Positions 10,991 to 22,357 of a stretch of 64,000 nucleotides of DNA are shown piece after piece. This DNA comes from Macrothele yani. Its lineage: Eukaryota > Arthropoda > Arachnida > Araneae > Macrothelidae. Every line of letters begins with the position of its first letter. Positions within the stretch are counted from its first letter, which is position 1. Where the stretch lies: positions 134,313,240 through 134,377,239 of the forward strand of contig CM077013.1 of assembly GCA_039090855.1 (NCBI GenBank), written 5' to 3'. The notes under the pieces were generated by a model that was not told the DNA's origin, did no database searches, and worked only from the letters and a program-made list of their open reading frames with translations. The translations under genes and the position numbers were made by a program.

Positions 10991-13900
10991 CTTTGCTGTT
11001 GAGTAGTGGGGGACATTTTCGTAGATGACATTCGTTGAACTGCAATCCTGAATCTCCGAAGCATTTGTCTGAACATCTGAATGCTCTAGGATACTAAACT
11101 GAGCTGCCTGCACAGAACTGCAATCCATGGGTGACAACGGGTCTTGCAGACCATCCTTTTTCTTGTCATGGTGTGACGACGGCTGCTGTTGTTTCGAGTG
11201 GGGAGTGTTTTCAGAGGGCTTCTGCAAATTAGTACAACGGTCACTAGGCGTAGCTGGTTTTGGTCTTACGGGTGAATTGTTCTTCGCTGATTCACTCATA
11301 AAATACAGCTGATGTTCCGCTACAAGCTCTGCGTGTGGAGCGCTCAAAAAGGAACTGTCATTCAAGGATTGTTTCCGTTGTGAAGGAGACACTGGTAACT
11401 TTTCATTCTTCTCAGAACAGATGCTTTGCTTGATCTTTTGTGGAATTTCTGTGCTAGAGTCCTTCGTCGTGAAAGGATCCTTTGAGAAGTTTGCTTGGTG
11501 TCGTACTGGAGAGAGTGGGTTACTTTCAAGAGCATCAGAACTGTAATGATGCTTCGGCTTTGGTGGCAATGCAGGACTTGGTTTCTTTAAAAGCGGCTTT
11601 TCTTTTGAGGTTGGTGATCTTGGGGATGATGAAGGATGATTAAACACCGTAGGATCAGCGTTTAGTTGATTCAAAGGAGAAAAGGAGTTGACGCTTCTGT
11701 CCGACTTGGAGTCGGAAAAGTCACCAGATTCCAGAGCCGTTTGACGGTGATAGAAGGACAAAACAGCCTGTTTTTGAATGGCTTTGAGCTCGGGATCAGA
11801 TACCCGATGTCTTTTTTGATGATCTACGTAATGCAATGTTTCATTCCGGTCGTCGGATTTTTGCCTTGACCAACCATGAGAATTACTATAACCAGCATTA
11901 TACGAATCCCGTCTTTCTGAGGTGAAGTTTGGATGCGTGGGACTTTTCTCAGATTGGGTGGTGTCACAGATCTTGCTACTGGAAGTTTTGGGACTCAAAT
12001 CTGTCCCACCCCTGACGTTACTGGGCCTACTTTCACGATTTTCTTCGAATACACTTCTCGAAAATCCGGGGAACGATGTTTGAAAAACTTGAGACACTCC
12101 ACGATTCTTGTTCTCTTCTTTCAGCTTCTGTATCCTGTTTTCGTACGAAGAAGTTCCGTTGCTGGGACTACAATGGGATGCAACGTGGTTTGAAAAATTC
12201 GGCTGCCGAACTGATTTTTCAATTTCTTGAATATTCAAGGCTTTCAATTCACGCTTGTGTCCAGACACGCAAAAGGAGACTGTTTCCTGATCGGGACCAG
12301 GCAACGGCTGTTGTCTGAGGTTGCGAACAAAGTGATCCGGTTGAACATCGCTCCGAATAACAAAACTTTTGTGACTGTCTTCGGGTGAGGCTGAGCCAGT
12401 TGTCGTTTGTGGTGTAAGGCAACCAGTGTCGGCAATGGTACTCTGGTCGCTATCATAGTCTACCGGCATATTTGACACTCTGGCATTCAAAGAACTCAGG
12501 TCGTTGTAAGAACCGTGCCATTTGAGTGTCTCCTGACTGCTCGAGTTACTATCGACACTATCTGTGCAGGTCCCGGCTTCGCTTGGGGTATCCATGTCCT
12601 GAGGTGGAGGCCAAGTAGGGGGATGGCTCTGTTTTTCAAGCCTCAAACGATCAAGAAGAGGAGTGTTACTATCACAGGTCATATTACTGTCACATACTAC
12701 GTTATGGGAGGCGTCTTTATTCCAATTTCCATACAGCGCTGGTGATTGCGAATAATATCTCAACATGTCTCCATATTTCTTAGTGTAAGATTCCTCGTCG
12801 TAGAACTTGCTGCTATCCCTCCCTCTGTCGAAAACCGACGTGTCTCTTTCTGGTGGAGAATGAGCATTGTATTCTCTTTCATTGTGGAATCGTCCACTGT
12901 TCGACTTGTGGTAAGCGTCATCTGAATTAAGATATTTTGACAGTGCCTCCTCTGTCAGTCTTTGTTCTGGAGCATACGAGTTCAGTGAATCTGTATCTTC
13001 GTGTCGCTGATGAGAAACGTGCGATTCGGACTTTGTGCTCCGAGTGTTTGTATCACTTGCCTTTTCTTGGACTGGGTGTAACTGCTGGGTGGATATCTGA
13101 TACAGCTTCTTTGGCCGTGAGTAGGAAGCATTGGGCTCTTTAGGATAATCCGTAGGCTGAGTCCAAGAATTTGACCGGTAACTTGACGAGCTGACCTGAG
13201 CACTGATTTCTGCAACTTCTGGAGATGTGACGGGCCACGAGGGATATTTCTCATGTGCAGGGTTGGCATGATATCTGAGACTTGAATCTCTGGTAGGTAT
13301 TGAAGGTGGAGACAAAGACCTGTCTTTCGACGACACTAAGCTTTGTTTCTCGGGAATAGGAGGAATTGAATCAGACTGACTGGACTGGCTACTTCGCCGA
13401 TACCGGTAGTTCGAAGACCGCGCATGCGCGTCTGAATCCTTATTCTCTGCCACGCACAGGGGGAGCGATCGAGGGCCTCCACTGTCCCGCGCTTCTAAAG
13501 GCAAACTGTTACCTCTTGCTCGACCATAATGTTTTTTGGCTGAAGCATCATCTTCGAAAACTTCTCTGCGCTCCCAGTAAGGTTGCCGATGAATGAACGG
13601 GGAAAAATCAAGGCCGCTCTTATTTGCCAGGGCCTCGTACACTGAACGTTTCTTGTTAAAGCGTCTGGTCACCATGTCTGCTTCTATATCTAGATTCGGA
13701 GTTGAACGCGCGAGATTTGATAAAGTGGAGCCCTGGTAAGGAGGTGGTGGGACTGGTCGATCAGGATAATGGTACAGTGAAGAAGAAGACTGAAAGGTCG
13801 TCGTGCACCGGTCGCCTTTATGGAAAGCCAGGGATGGGGACGAAGCTGTGGTCTGAAGAGATGAAGCAGCTCTGCTGGATGACCAACTGACAAGAGAATC

Positions 13901-14084
13901 TGTACTGGAATAGCGGCTGCTACTAGGTCGTTCCAATCGATTACTCGGAGGAAGCTGCGGAGGTAAGCTCAGCGATTCAGAACTGCTGTAACACGAAAAG
14001 CTTCGGTTTATTCCACCGCTGCAGTAATTCGACAAATTCAGGTCTCTGCTGTGACTGTACAGACCTTGACTACTTCGACTATAC
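10991..14084 (-). CDS. Large internal exon of a Ser/Pro-rich cytoskeletal scaffold, possibly Shroom-like
   Basis: A continuous reading frame of 1,031 complete codons. On the minus strand it starts after a pyrimidine-rich acceptor (TTTCTTTCCTTTCAG) and ends at AAAG followed by the donor GTAAGT, entering with one base of a split codon and ending on a codon boundary. The ATG just upstream lies in intron sequence and is not the start. The protein is Ser, Pro and Tyr rich and low in predicted structure. It has a PPPPY WW-type motif (about residue 120), VTRRFNKKRSVYEALANKSG (about 145), a block containing NSWTQPTDYPKEP and SYSRPKKLY (about 310-330), Pro-rich SH3-type motifs (ALPPKPKHH, SPVRPKPATP) and a terminal IYENV phosphotyrosine-type motif. 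The NSWT-DYPK-SYSRP block recalls the first Apx/Shroom domain region of Shroom actin-binding proteins. The Rock-binding C-terminal domain would lie in later exons, not seen. Shroom identity is tentative. Confidence 0.8.
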
Positions 14085-14349
14085 CTGAAAGGAAAGAAAT
14101 ATATATACATAAATATATACTGAAATATAAGAATCAGTTAAAATATGTTGTTCACTTTCTCGACAAAAAGTTGCAAAAGAACACTGTACATGATTATTCA
14201 TAAATACATATGTTCACTACGATCTGATCCAATTTACAAGTCCCTAGCACACAATCCAGCTTTATTGGCTATGAGCTGTTACCACCCAAAGGCCAATCGT
14301 ACATAATGATATAACTTATATCAGTTCTTAAATCTCTAATTGGAAATTT

Positions 14350-14519
14350 GCCGCCTCGAGTGGTGAGGGGCGAGGACTCTTGGCTAATTATTCGAGTTGC
14401 GCCTGATTTCGAATCCCAGATACGTTATGGAGGATGTGTCTGCCCAATAGCGCGAGTTCTGTACCTTTCCTGAAATCATTGGCCCTGAGCAAGGGACAAG
14501 CGATTGCTTATAGTCTAGG
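14350..14519 (+). repeat. tRNA-derived SINE, family S1, diverged copy
   Basis: A tRNA-like head with a B-box-like TTTCGAATCCC near 14408 is followed by TTGGCCCTGAGCAAGGGAC and GCGATTGCTTATAG, matching the S1 body and tail seen inverted at 20731-20968. It lies in the probable intron upstream of the large exon. Confidence 0.6.
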
Positions 14520-14633
14520 GTGCCCCCAGGGGCCCTTTACACCCTGAAACAAATAAATAATACTTTTCGCCTTTTTTCAACTTTTCCATTATGCAAAATT
14601 CTTCCGAGAGGAGACGTAGATTTACATATATTT

Positions 14634-14770
14634 ACAGAATATTCATGCAAAACAAACAGAATTTGCATGTACCATTTACTGGTCATCCATGTAATACTTC
14701 TCAGAAGTGTTACATGGATGACCAGTAAGTGGTACAAGCAAATTATGTTTGTTTTGCATGAATATTCTGT
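14634..14770. repeat. Palindromic MITE-like element
   Basis: Arms of about 60 bp (14634-14693 and 14710-14770) are inverted copies with few mismatches. They share GAATATTCATGCAAAACAAA and TTACTGGTCATCCATGTAA around a loop of about 16 bases. No coding capacity. Confidence 0.85.
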
Positions 14771-14854
14771 GAATTTTCCGTTCTCAGAATACTCATGCAA
14801 AGCATAAATATTCTAATATTTCTATGAAGAATATTTCTTCCTTCATTGATATAT

Positions 14855-15522
14855 ACACTCAAGTGCCAGAAAAACTGGTACAGACGAGCTTATACAAAAT
14901 ACATAACAACGTCACCTATGCGCGTACTCGGTTGCGCCCGCCAGTGCGTATATAAAGCAATAGACCTCCTTGCCAGCTGTCAGAGCTGTTTTCGGCATGA
15001 GAAGACAAGTAATAACGATTTAAGCGATTTTCAACGCGGTGTCATAGTTGGCGCTCGTGAGATGGGCCATAGTATTTCGAAGGTAGAAACGAAGTTCGGA
15101 TTTTCACGGACGACCATTGCGAGGATGTAACGTGACTACAAGAATTCCGGCAAAACCTCCAACCTACGATACCAGTGTGGCCGTAAAAAGACATTGGGTG
15201 AACGTGACCATCGTCGGCTGTCAAGAATCGTTTCACGCGATAGGCGTGCAGCACTCTCGCAGGTATCATCGGAATTCAATGCTGAAGCCTCAACAAACAT
15301 CAGCGTCCGGACTGTGCAACGTACCCTGCATGATATGGGCTTTGGGAGCCGACGCCCAAATAGAGTCCCCTTGATGGGTGCACGACACAGAGCTATGCGC
15401 CTCGATTGGGCACGGTAACACTGCAACTGGACACTTGATGACTGGAAGCAAGTAGCATGGTCTGACGAGTCGCGTTTTCAACTATATAGGGCAGATCGAA
15501 GGATTCGTGTGTGGCGCAAACC

Positions 15523-15524
<2 letters not shown>
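14855..15524 (+). mobile_element. Tc1-like transposon, 5' part, truncated at (AT)n
   Basis: Starts at a TA with CACTCAAGTGCCAGAAAAAC as the likely terminus. Broken plus-strand frames encode, in order, an HTH segment (SDFQRGVIVGAREMG), the second HTH region (ISVRTVQRTLHDMGFGSRRP) and the first catalytic block (VAWSDESRF) with the first DDE aspartate. In-frame stops occur at 15127-15129 and near 15416. The frame stops right after RVWRKPH, where a pure (AT)n run begins; the second aspartate, the glutamate and the right terminal repeat are absent. Related to the relic at 52590-54420. Confidence 0.85.

Positions 15525-15563
<39 letters not shown>
15525..15563. repeat. (AT)n microsatellite
   Basis: An uninterrupted AT run of about 39 bases that begins exactly where the Tc1 coding sequence is lost. 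Confidence 0.95.
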
Positions 15564-15566
<3 letters not shown>

Positions 15567-15822
15567 GAATTTTTTAATGAATCATTTTTTTCTTGATGTC
15601 AACATCCTTTATATCATTCCTTGGATTATAAAGCCCCAGGTGTAGAGTATTGGCGTTTTGTTACTTAAATCTCTAGGTCCCCACATCACAACTTCACAGA
15701 CCTACTCCCAACACTCATTTCTATTTCTAGGTCCCAAGCAGATGTAGTTCCATCTTAATTTCTATGACTGACGAACATACTTTATTAGCTTACCCACTTT
15801 ATTTTCAATACACCAGACATTA

Positions 15823-17358
15823 ATAATAATGAAACACATATAGCGTATTAAATCCGTTTATTTTTGTGGTGTAGTCAGCACAAAGATTCGCCAAGCTTTC
15901 GCACTCCACTGGGAGACTTTTTCAAGGCAATGGTAGACATAAATATGCAGGGAATTAGAACACATAAAGAACGAAGATGATTTTTGAAAATAACGTAGGT
16001 GACATCACGAGCATATAATATTACATGCATTTTTATCACGCAATAATACGGTACGCCGCGATATGTTTTCATCTTTTAATAACGCATGCCAAACCATTGT
16101 TAGTTCAGTAGAGACTATATCATTGCATCCTTCTAAATTGTATTAAGAAACCCCGAGTGTGGATCCACTACGCTGACGACATATTCTTCATATGGGAACA
16201 TGGACTAGACGAATTAAATGATTTCATGCGCAAGATAAACAACCTACACACTACAATAAAGTTCACCATGGAGCTTAAAAAAGATGGGACGTTGAATTAT
16301 CTTGACGTCGCGCTCAGAAGAAATAGAACATCCATCTCCGATTTTAACGTTTATTATAAACCGACCGCAGTATCGAACCTTGTCCCTCCTAATTCGCACT
16401 GCCCAAAAGAATACAAACTTTCCGCATTTAGAGCATGATTCTGCAGAGCGTACAACGTATGCAAACCCGACCACCTAAATAATAAAGAAATTGATAATAT
16501 TCATAGCAAAGGTCTAAAGGCTGGATATAAGGATGACATAGACAGAATACATAGGACTGTAAGAAATCGTATAATGTCAACAATAACAAAATCGCCTAGT
16601 AGGACGATGAGATACTCAGGATCCATCACATATATCCCAGGCTTTACATATTGGATAAAGAATTTATTACGCAAATACATTGGTTAAAGAATTTATTACG
16701 CTAATACAACATATCAATACCAATGAAGTCCCCGACCCCGTTATCACATATAATATTAAGTTGCAAGAAGAGAGAGTGTGAGAAAGAAAAGACGGGTGTG
16801 TACGCTATAGCGTTGGTATATCCTGATAACACGGAAAAGATTTATATATCGGAATGACAAAGCGATTCTTGGACACTAGATGTAAAGAACACGTACGAAG
16901 TGTGAACCAGAACATACAGAATACATCCCTTGCCAGAGAAGTCATGCATTGCTCCGCCGCTCCTGTATGGAATAGAATTAGAAGAATTGCCCCTTACACG
17001 AATTTCAAAGGGACTGCCATCAGCGAAACAGTGGAAATCCTATCCAGCAAAGTGGCATGCAATGATATAGTCTCTACTGAACTACCAATGGTTTGGCATG
17101 CGTTATTAAAAGATGAAAACATATCGCAGCGCACCATATAATTGCGTGATAAAAATTCATGTAATATGCTCGTGATGTCACCTACGTTATTTTCAAAAAT
17201 CATCTTCGTTCTTTACGTGTTCTAATTCCCTGCATTTTTATGTCTACCATTGCCTTGAAAAAGTCTCCCAGTGGAGTGCGAAAGCTTGGCGAATCTTTGT
17301 GCTGACTACACCACAAAAATAAACGGACTTAATACGCTATATGCGTTTCATTATTATA
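15823..17358 (+). mobile_element. Penelope-like element, 3' half, with inverted terminal arms
   Basis: Two arms of about 300 bp (15823-16130 and 17050-17358) are inverted copies. Shared words include AAGCTTTCGCACTCCACTG in one arm and its reverse complement in the other. Between them, broken plus-strand frames encode a Penelope-type reverse transcriptase segment with YADDIFFIWEHG (16160-16200) and NYLDVAL, then a GIY-YIG nuclease segment (VYAIALVYPD, then the YIG-equivalent, then TKRFLDTRCKEHVRS at 16855-16900). PLEs copy by target-primed reverse transcription and often carry repeated ends (pLTRs) in direct or inverted orientation. The left arm holds a reversed copy of the ORF end plus 3' UTR. 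The RT fingers and upstream parts are missing and several stops are present, so it is dead. Confidence 0.8.
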
Positions 17359-18639
17359 AGCTTACCTTGATGCCAGAGTCCCCACCAACAATAATACTTT
17401 ACCGCCATTCCATGAGCTATTTCAGGACCTTTAAGGATGCTTGTCTTATTCGTACTAGGTGAGTTTATTTTTTCATTCCCCCATATTTACAATCATTTTC
17501 TCCAAGGAGCGTGAGAGAACAACGCTGGAAGGACACGCACGATATCCATATATCTTTCGCTGGGACTCAAATCTAGACTCAGAAATACACGAGAATCCTG
17601 ACGCCCACGTCCTGGATTAATCACAGAGATGTACCAATCTGATCTGAGTGTAGAAAAAGGAACAAAGACATACAAGAATAAGAAGAAAAAAAAGTTATCA
17701 CCTAGGGATGCGGGTAGCGAAACAACAAAACAAACAAACAAAAAATCCCAAAAAGTGTGCGTGTGTGAGGTGGGAACAGTTGAACTTGAGGACGGAAAGC
17801 GCTCAACAGGCCGCGGGCATCCAATGCTCGTCACTGACAATGTATGATTCCGAGTGCGAGCTGTGAATCATATATATGATATTTGTATTATATTTTCTAA
17901 ATTGGCACGTTGTATTTTTAAACGCCACTCAAAGACCTTGGAGGAGAACAGACTGGCAAAAATACCTAGCTACTTCCATCAGTGTTTGAAAACCGGATGC
18001 TTCGCCATTAGCGAGAACTAATAGCTGTTCATGAGTATACGCCGGTTGCGTGCGCGTTGTAAATCGTGCTTTAAATATTTATTATAATTAGTAACTATGG
18101 TCAGGTTTGGGTCAGGTACTGTGTTAGACATGGATGTAACACTAAGGCGAATGCGGCCCACATAAAGAACGGATAAATTTTCGCAAGTAAGTTTAATGTT
18201 TTGTTCATTGTCGTTCATAATGTCTTTGGCTGTAATTCAATAGATGATGCTTTTTACTACTATGAAGGAATACATGTTTTAAGTATAAAGGAATATATGG
18301 ACATTACATCATGCTCAAAATATAATAATTATCTATAGAACAAAAGTTTTTTTTGGTTTGAATATGGAATTGTTAATAATTTTTGAACACCCTCTCTTGT
18401 TCATTTCAATTTTTTGTATTCCATGTTCAAAAAATCAAACCTCGAAACAGTCACATTTGGGGCCTAAGGATTGTTTAATATTGAGGTTTTCGAACATGGG
18501 ATACTGAAAATATCAAAAACTCTGTGTTTCGAGACATCAGAATTTCGAAATTGTGGCTGGGAGCACTAGAAATGCAAATACAGTTCCTCGACAATCACCC
18601 CTGTGAAAAGTGACATGCTGTTCTTCCCCTGTGGAAAGA
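17359..18639. other. Spacer, no gene
   Basis: Low-complexity AT-rich sequence with no recognised motif. Short open frames at 17493-17847 lie over A/T runs and are not convincing. Confidence 0.4.
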
Positions 18640-18970
18640 TGAAATACATTTATTGCCTTACATTTTTTTTAATTTGCTGAAAAACACCAGTTGGAAACTA
18701 TTTTCTCCTATGGATTTAAATTTTTAATCATATTTTTTTAATAAGATTGCCCAAAACATGATGAAAAGCCTTCAAGGCTCTCTGCGTAAACATAATTTGT
18801 ACGCTCCAGCTCTTTTGGAAATATTATATACGTAAATTATTATACCCTATTTTTTTTTATTTGGAGAAACACACCAGTTGGAAACTAATATGAATTATGG
18901 ATTCAAAATTTTTAATAATATAATTTTAATTTAATTGCCAGAAACGTGGCGAAAAACATGCGGAAACTTT
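18640..18970. repeat. Diverged direct repeat, two copies about 190 bp apart
   Basis: The words ACACCAGTTGGAAACTA, ATGGATT(T/C)AAA and TTTTTAAT recur in the same order at 18685-18790 and 18868-18970. An old tandem duplication. Confidence 0.55.
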
Positions 18971-19187
18971 CTCCGCTTCTCTGGACAGTGTATCAACAAC
19001 GTTCATTGAACATTTCAATGTTCTTCTCCTCTTGGATTTCTGACCCCTCAAAACTAATTCTTATGTGACGTGCAAGATTCTTTGGTTTAATAAACCAGTA
19101 TGTCAGGTTTGTAAGCCCATGTGACATGGTTATAAAGTAACGCCGAGCCACTGCACAATATCAAGGTGTCAATGTGTTAACAGAATA

Positions 19188-19510
19188 ATTTCAAATGGAA
19201 GGTGTGCTCATGTGAAAGTATTAGGTGGTCATGTAGTTCTCATTTCATCCGATCACAGCTCGGAGAAGTGAATTTTGTGTTGTATAACAACCAGAACAAT
19301 ATCAAATGGAAGATGTGTTCATGTCAAAGTGTCACACAATTCTCATTTTATTCGATCACAGCTGGGTGAAGTGAATTTTCTGTATTTTCACCCATTCAGT
19401 TTGCTGTGGTTGTGATAAACATAGCTATTCTGTGCTTGCTTACAGCATACAATCGTTGAATACAAGGTGCCAATGGGTAACAGCTTGGCGAAGTGAATTT
19501 TGTCAAATGT
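19188..19510. repeat. Diverged tandem repeat, about 115-120 bp
   Basis: ATCAAATGGAAGATGTG/TTCAAATGGAAGGTGTG, CTCATTT-ATTCGATCACAGCT and GAAGTGAATTTT recur at 19190-19275 and 19302-19382, with a partial third occurrence of GCTTGGCGAAGTGAATTTTG at about 19483-19502. Confidence 0.6.
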
Positions 19511-20720
19511 TGCTACACAATCGTTGCATACAAGGCATACGATTAAAAATAACTCAGCACATTCTCAGATTGGCTATCGAGAGAAACATCCTACAATCTC
19601 ATCGGTAAAAGTTACACTCGTGGGGATCGGCGTATTCCATGCTAAGTGGGTCAAAATATCACTTGATTACAGAACAGTTTGTTGACATTCAGTACATACT
19701 AAAGCTAGCATTTAACTATATCATAATTGCAGGAAGAAAAACAAAGCTTGTTTACCACTATTTCAGTGCCTATCCTGTGCTGTGTTCTCCTTTTTGATCT
19801 TTTACAAGATAATTTGAAAAATGTTTACATAGTCATCTTTTTTGTTTTTCTTTTTGCTAAGAACAGTTCGCACAGGTCTGTAGTCAAAGAAAAAATTAAG
19901 GTAAGAAAAGGGTTTTTGTATGCATGTATCAGTTAGAGGGAGTGATGTATTAATTGTTCATTTGCTACATAAGAACATACAGTGCTTACTGAGACATTAG
20001 AGCGCTTGGTTAGAAAATTAGATGAGATAAAGCGCTGTGTTATTATTTCAAATTATACCTAGGAATAGCTTTTAAAATTAGTTTATTGAGTATGAATACA
20101 GCACTGCAATTCACAATAGATATAAATAGCTCTGCATGTTTGAGGAAAAGCAGTGATAGTTTTGTAAACATGATATCTGCAGACCCCTTTTTTATTTTAT
20201 GCGATATTCATTTTTCATGAGCTCATGTGGTAAAAATGTTTCTCAATAAAAACAATTTCAGAAACAAACTCGGGTGATTAAGGGTAATATGAAGGAACGA
20301 TAATGCTGTATATTTAGATTCCCATTGCTGCAACTTCACGTATCAGGTGTTCGTTGTATATAGCGGCGTATTTTCTATTTCATAGCTAATTTTAATCGAA
20401 ATTGAGAACTTGCTAATTAAATTTTGATCTAGAAATTTGTTGGTTCGCATTCGCACCCGAATATTCCTTCTGCGTTATTTATACGATATATTATGCGTAG
20501 AATCAAGCACTGTATGTACCTTTCCAATAGCTAAGTATTTCTCCCAAAGTCCTCGCGGTTACAGATGGCGCTGCTGTCTCAATTGCTGTTCATTGCCTCC
20601 GAAGGGCTAGCTAGCATTACGTTTGCCAGTTTATTCTCCTCCAAGGTTTTTGGCGCTACTGTTTTGATTCCGTTTTTTTAGATGCACATCTATCCTGATG
20701 AAGCCACACGGTATGACGTA
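19511..20720. other. Spacer, no gene
   Basis: No recognised coding or repeat family. Short frames only. Confidence 0.35.
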
Positions 20721-20978
20721 AAAGCTCGTTTTTTTTTTTTGTTTTTGTTTTTGTTTTTTTGATTGGAGGTTTAACGACCACCGTGAGCAACTCAATGGGC
20801 TATAAGCAGTCGCCCGTCCCTAGTTTAGGGTCACTGACTCCAGGGAAGGGAGAGAGCCAGTGCCGTAAGACACACACAACATCCATGCCTCACCGGGATT
20901 CGAACCCGGACCCCTTTCGGACGAATGATCAGAGGCCATCGCTTAGACCACTGCGCAACCGTGGCGGTAAAGCTCGTT
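20721..20978 (-). repeat. tRNA-derived SINE S1, full copy with target duplication
   Basis: On the minus strand: a tRNA-like head with A-box-like TTGCGCAGTGGTCTAAGCG and B box GGGTTCGAATCCCGG, a body including CTCTCTCCCTTCC and GGGACGGGCGACTGC, a tail GGTGGTCGTTAAACCTCC, then a long A-rich run with C interruptions. The 10-base duplication AAAGCTCGTT flanks it at 20721-20730 and 20969-20978, so the body is 20731-20968. This is the best copy of a family with at least five members here. Confidence 0.85.
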
Positions 20979-21191
20979 TGTCATGTGTACGCTTATTTTA
21001 CACGCCAATGGAATTTGCGGATTTTATTAACTAGACCTAACATCTGCACGCAAGTGAATAATTAACTTATTTTTTATACTGTCGTAAGGAATTACTGTAT
21101 ATGACAAAACAATGTTAAAGACGACAAACACAAAAAATCAATAGCCGTGCGTTTTTATTTGACATGCCTGTTGCCAGAAAGTTCATGAATT

Positions 21192-21466
21192 TATAAGGAT
21201 GGATTTTTTTTTTTTTTGATTGAAGGTTTAACGACCACCGTGAGCAACTCAATGGGCTATAAGCAGTCGCCCGTCCCTAATTTAAGGTCACTGGAAGGGA
21301 GAGTCGCTCGTCCCTAATTTAGGGTCCAGGGAAGGGAGAGAGCCAGTGCCGTAAGACAAACACAACATCCATGCCTCACCGGGATTCGAACCCGGACCTC
21401 TTTCGGACGAATGATCAGAGGTCATCGCTTAGACCACTGCGCCACCGGGACGGTATAAGGTTGGAT
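21192..21466 (-). repeat. tRNA-derived SINE S1, copy with internal duplication
   Basis: Same head, body and tail as the copy at 20731-20968. The segment around TCGCCCGTCCCTAATTTA(A)GG is partly duplicated at 21270-21330, lengthening the body. TATAAGG(A/T)TGGAT flanks it at 21192-21204 and 21454-21466, a 13-base duplication with one mismatch. Confidence 0.85.
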
Positions 21467-21549
21467 GTATCTATTGTACTTGAGTTAGCTGTTGCGGTGT
21501 TTTGAAAATTATTATTTTTATTTTATTTTTTGTGGCAGCTAGACTTCAG

Positions 21550-22105
21550 CTTATCATAAAAGAATTGCTGGGTGGTATTTCCTTTAAATCTTCCTCCACG
21601 TCATCAAGCCATGTTCTCCTTTGTCGTCCTCTGGGCCTAGATCCCACCCGGTCCATACATGAAGACCTTTTTTGCTGCTCTGTCATCTTTCATTCGCTGA
21701 ACATACCCTGGCCATCTCAGTCTTCTAATCTTCATTTCAGTAATAATATCCATTTCATTGAATTTCTCCATTTTTTCTGCGTTGTTCCTCACTCCAAAGT
21801 CCATTCTCATTAATTGGGCCATTAATGAGAAAAGACTTTGGAGAGTGAGGAACAACAAAGAAATAATGGAGAAATTCAATGAAATGGATATTATTACTGA
21901 AATAAAGGTGAGAACACTGAGATAGACAGGACATGTTCAGCGAATGAAAGATGATAGAGCAGTAAAAAAAGGTGTTCATGTATGGACCGGGTGGATCTAT
22001 GCCCAGAGAACGACCAAGAAGAACATAGTTTGATGACGTGGATGATGATTCAAAGAAAATGAGAATAAAGCACAGAATCGTTAAGAATGGAGGGCTATCC
22101 TGAGA
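21550..22105. mobile_element. Head-to-head pair of LINE 3' fragments
   Basis: The left arm (about 21550-21819, minus strand) and right arm (about 21826-22105, plus strand) are inverted copies meeting at ATTAATTGGGCCATTAAT. Each encodes the same non-LTR retrotransposon C-terminal segment: NNAEKMEKFNEMDIITEMK followed by RRLRW-GYVQRMKDDRA on the left and RNNKEIMEKFNEMDIITEIK on the right. Both are truncated at the same point, and stops are present in each. The right arm ends in an AGT-type simple repeat (22147-22158), compatible with a LINE tail. Confidence 0.8.
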
Positions 22106-22161
22106 GAGGCTCAGGTCCTAAATGGATAGTAATGCCAAAGAATAGTGGTAGTAGTAGTAAA

Positions 22162-22357
22162 ATTTTTTTTGTTCTTGTTTTTTTTTTTTCTGGTACTAAC
22201 GACCACTATGAGCAACTCTCAAAGCTACAAGCGGTTGCCCGTCTGTAATTTCGGATCAGTGGTTTTAGGGTATGGCTCCACCGGGACTCGAACCTGGGCC
22301 CATCTGGATGAATGGTCAGAAGCCAGAACCTCAGAACAATTAGCTACCAAGGTGGCA
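22162..22357 (-). repeat. tRNA-derived SINE S1, diverged copy
   Basis: T-rich run, then TAACGACCACTATGAGCAACT (one base over-diverged from the S1 tail), then the B-box complement GGGACTCGAACCTGG at about 22281, and a decayed head ending at about 22357. A short AAATTTT at both sides may be the target duplication. It directly follows the LINE pair. Confidence 0.7.

Noticed and set aside
11127..13890. Plus-strand frames over the large exon
   Set aside because: Shadows of the minus-strand coding exon; none has splice or motif support.
14085..14110. ATG-initiated start of the 1,042-codon frame
   Set aside because: These codons lie upstream of a good splice acceptor (TTTCCTTTCAG) and read as AT-rich intron.
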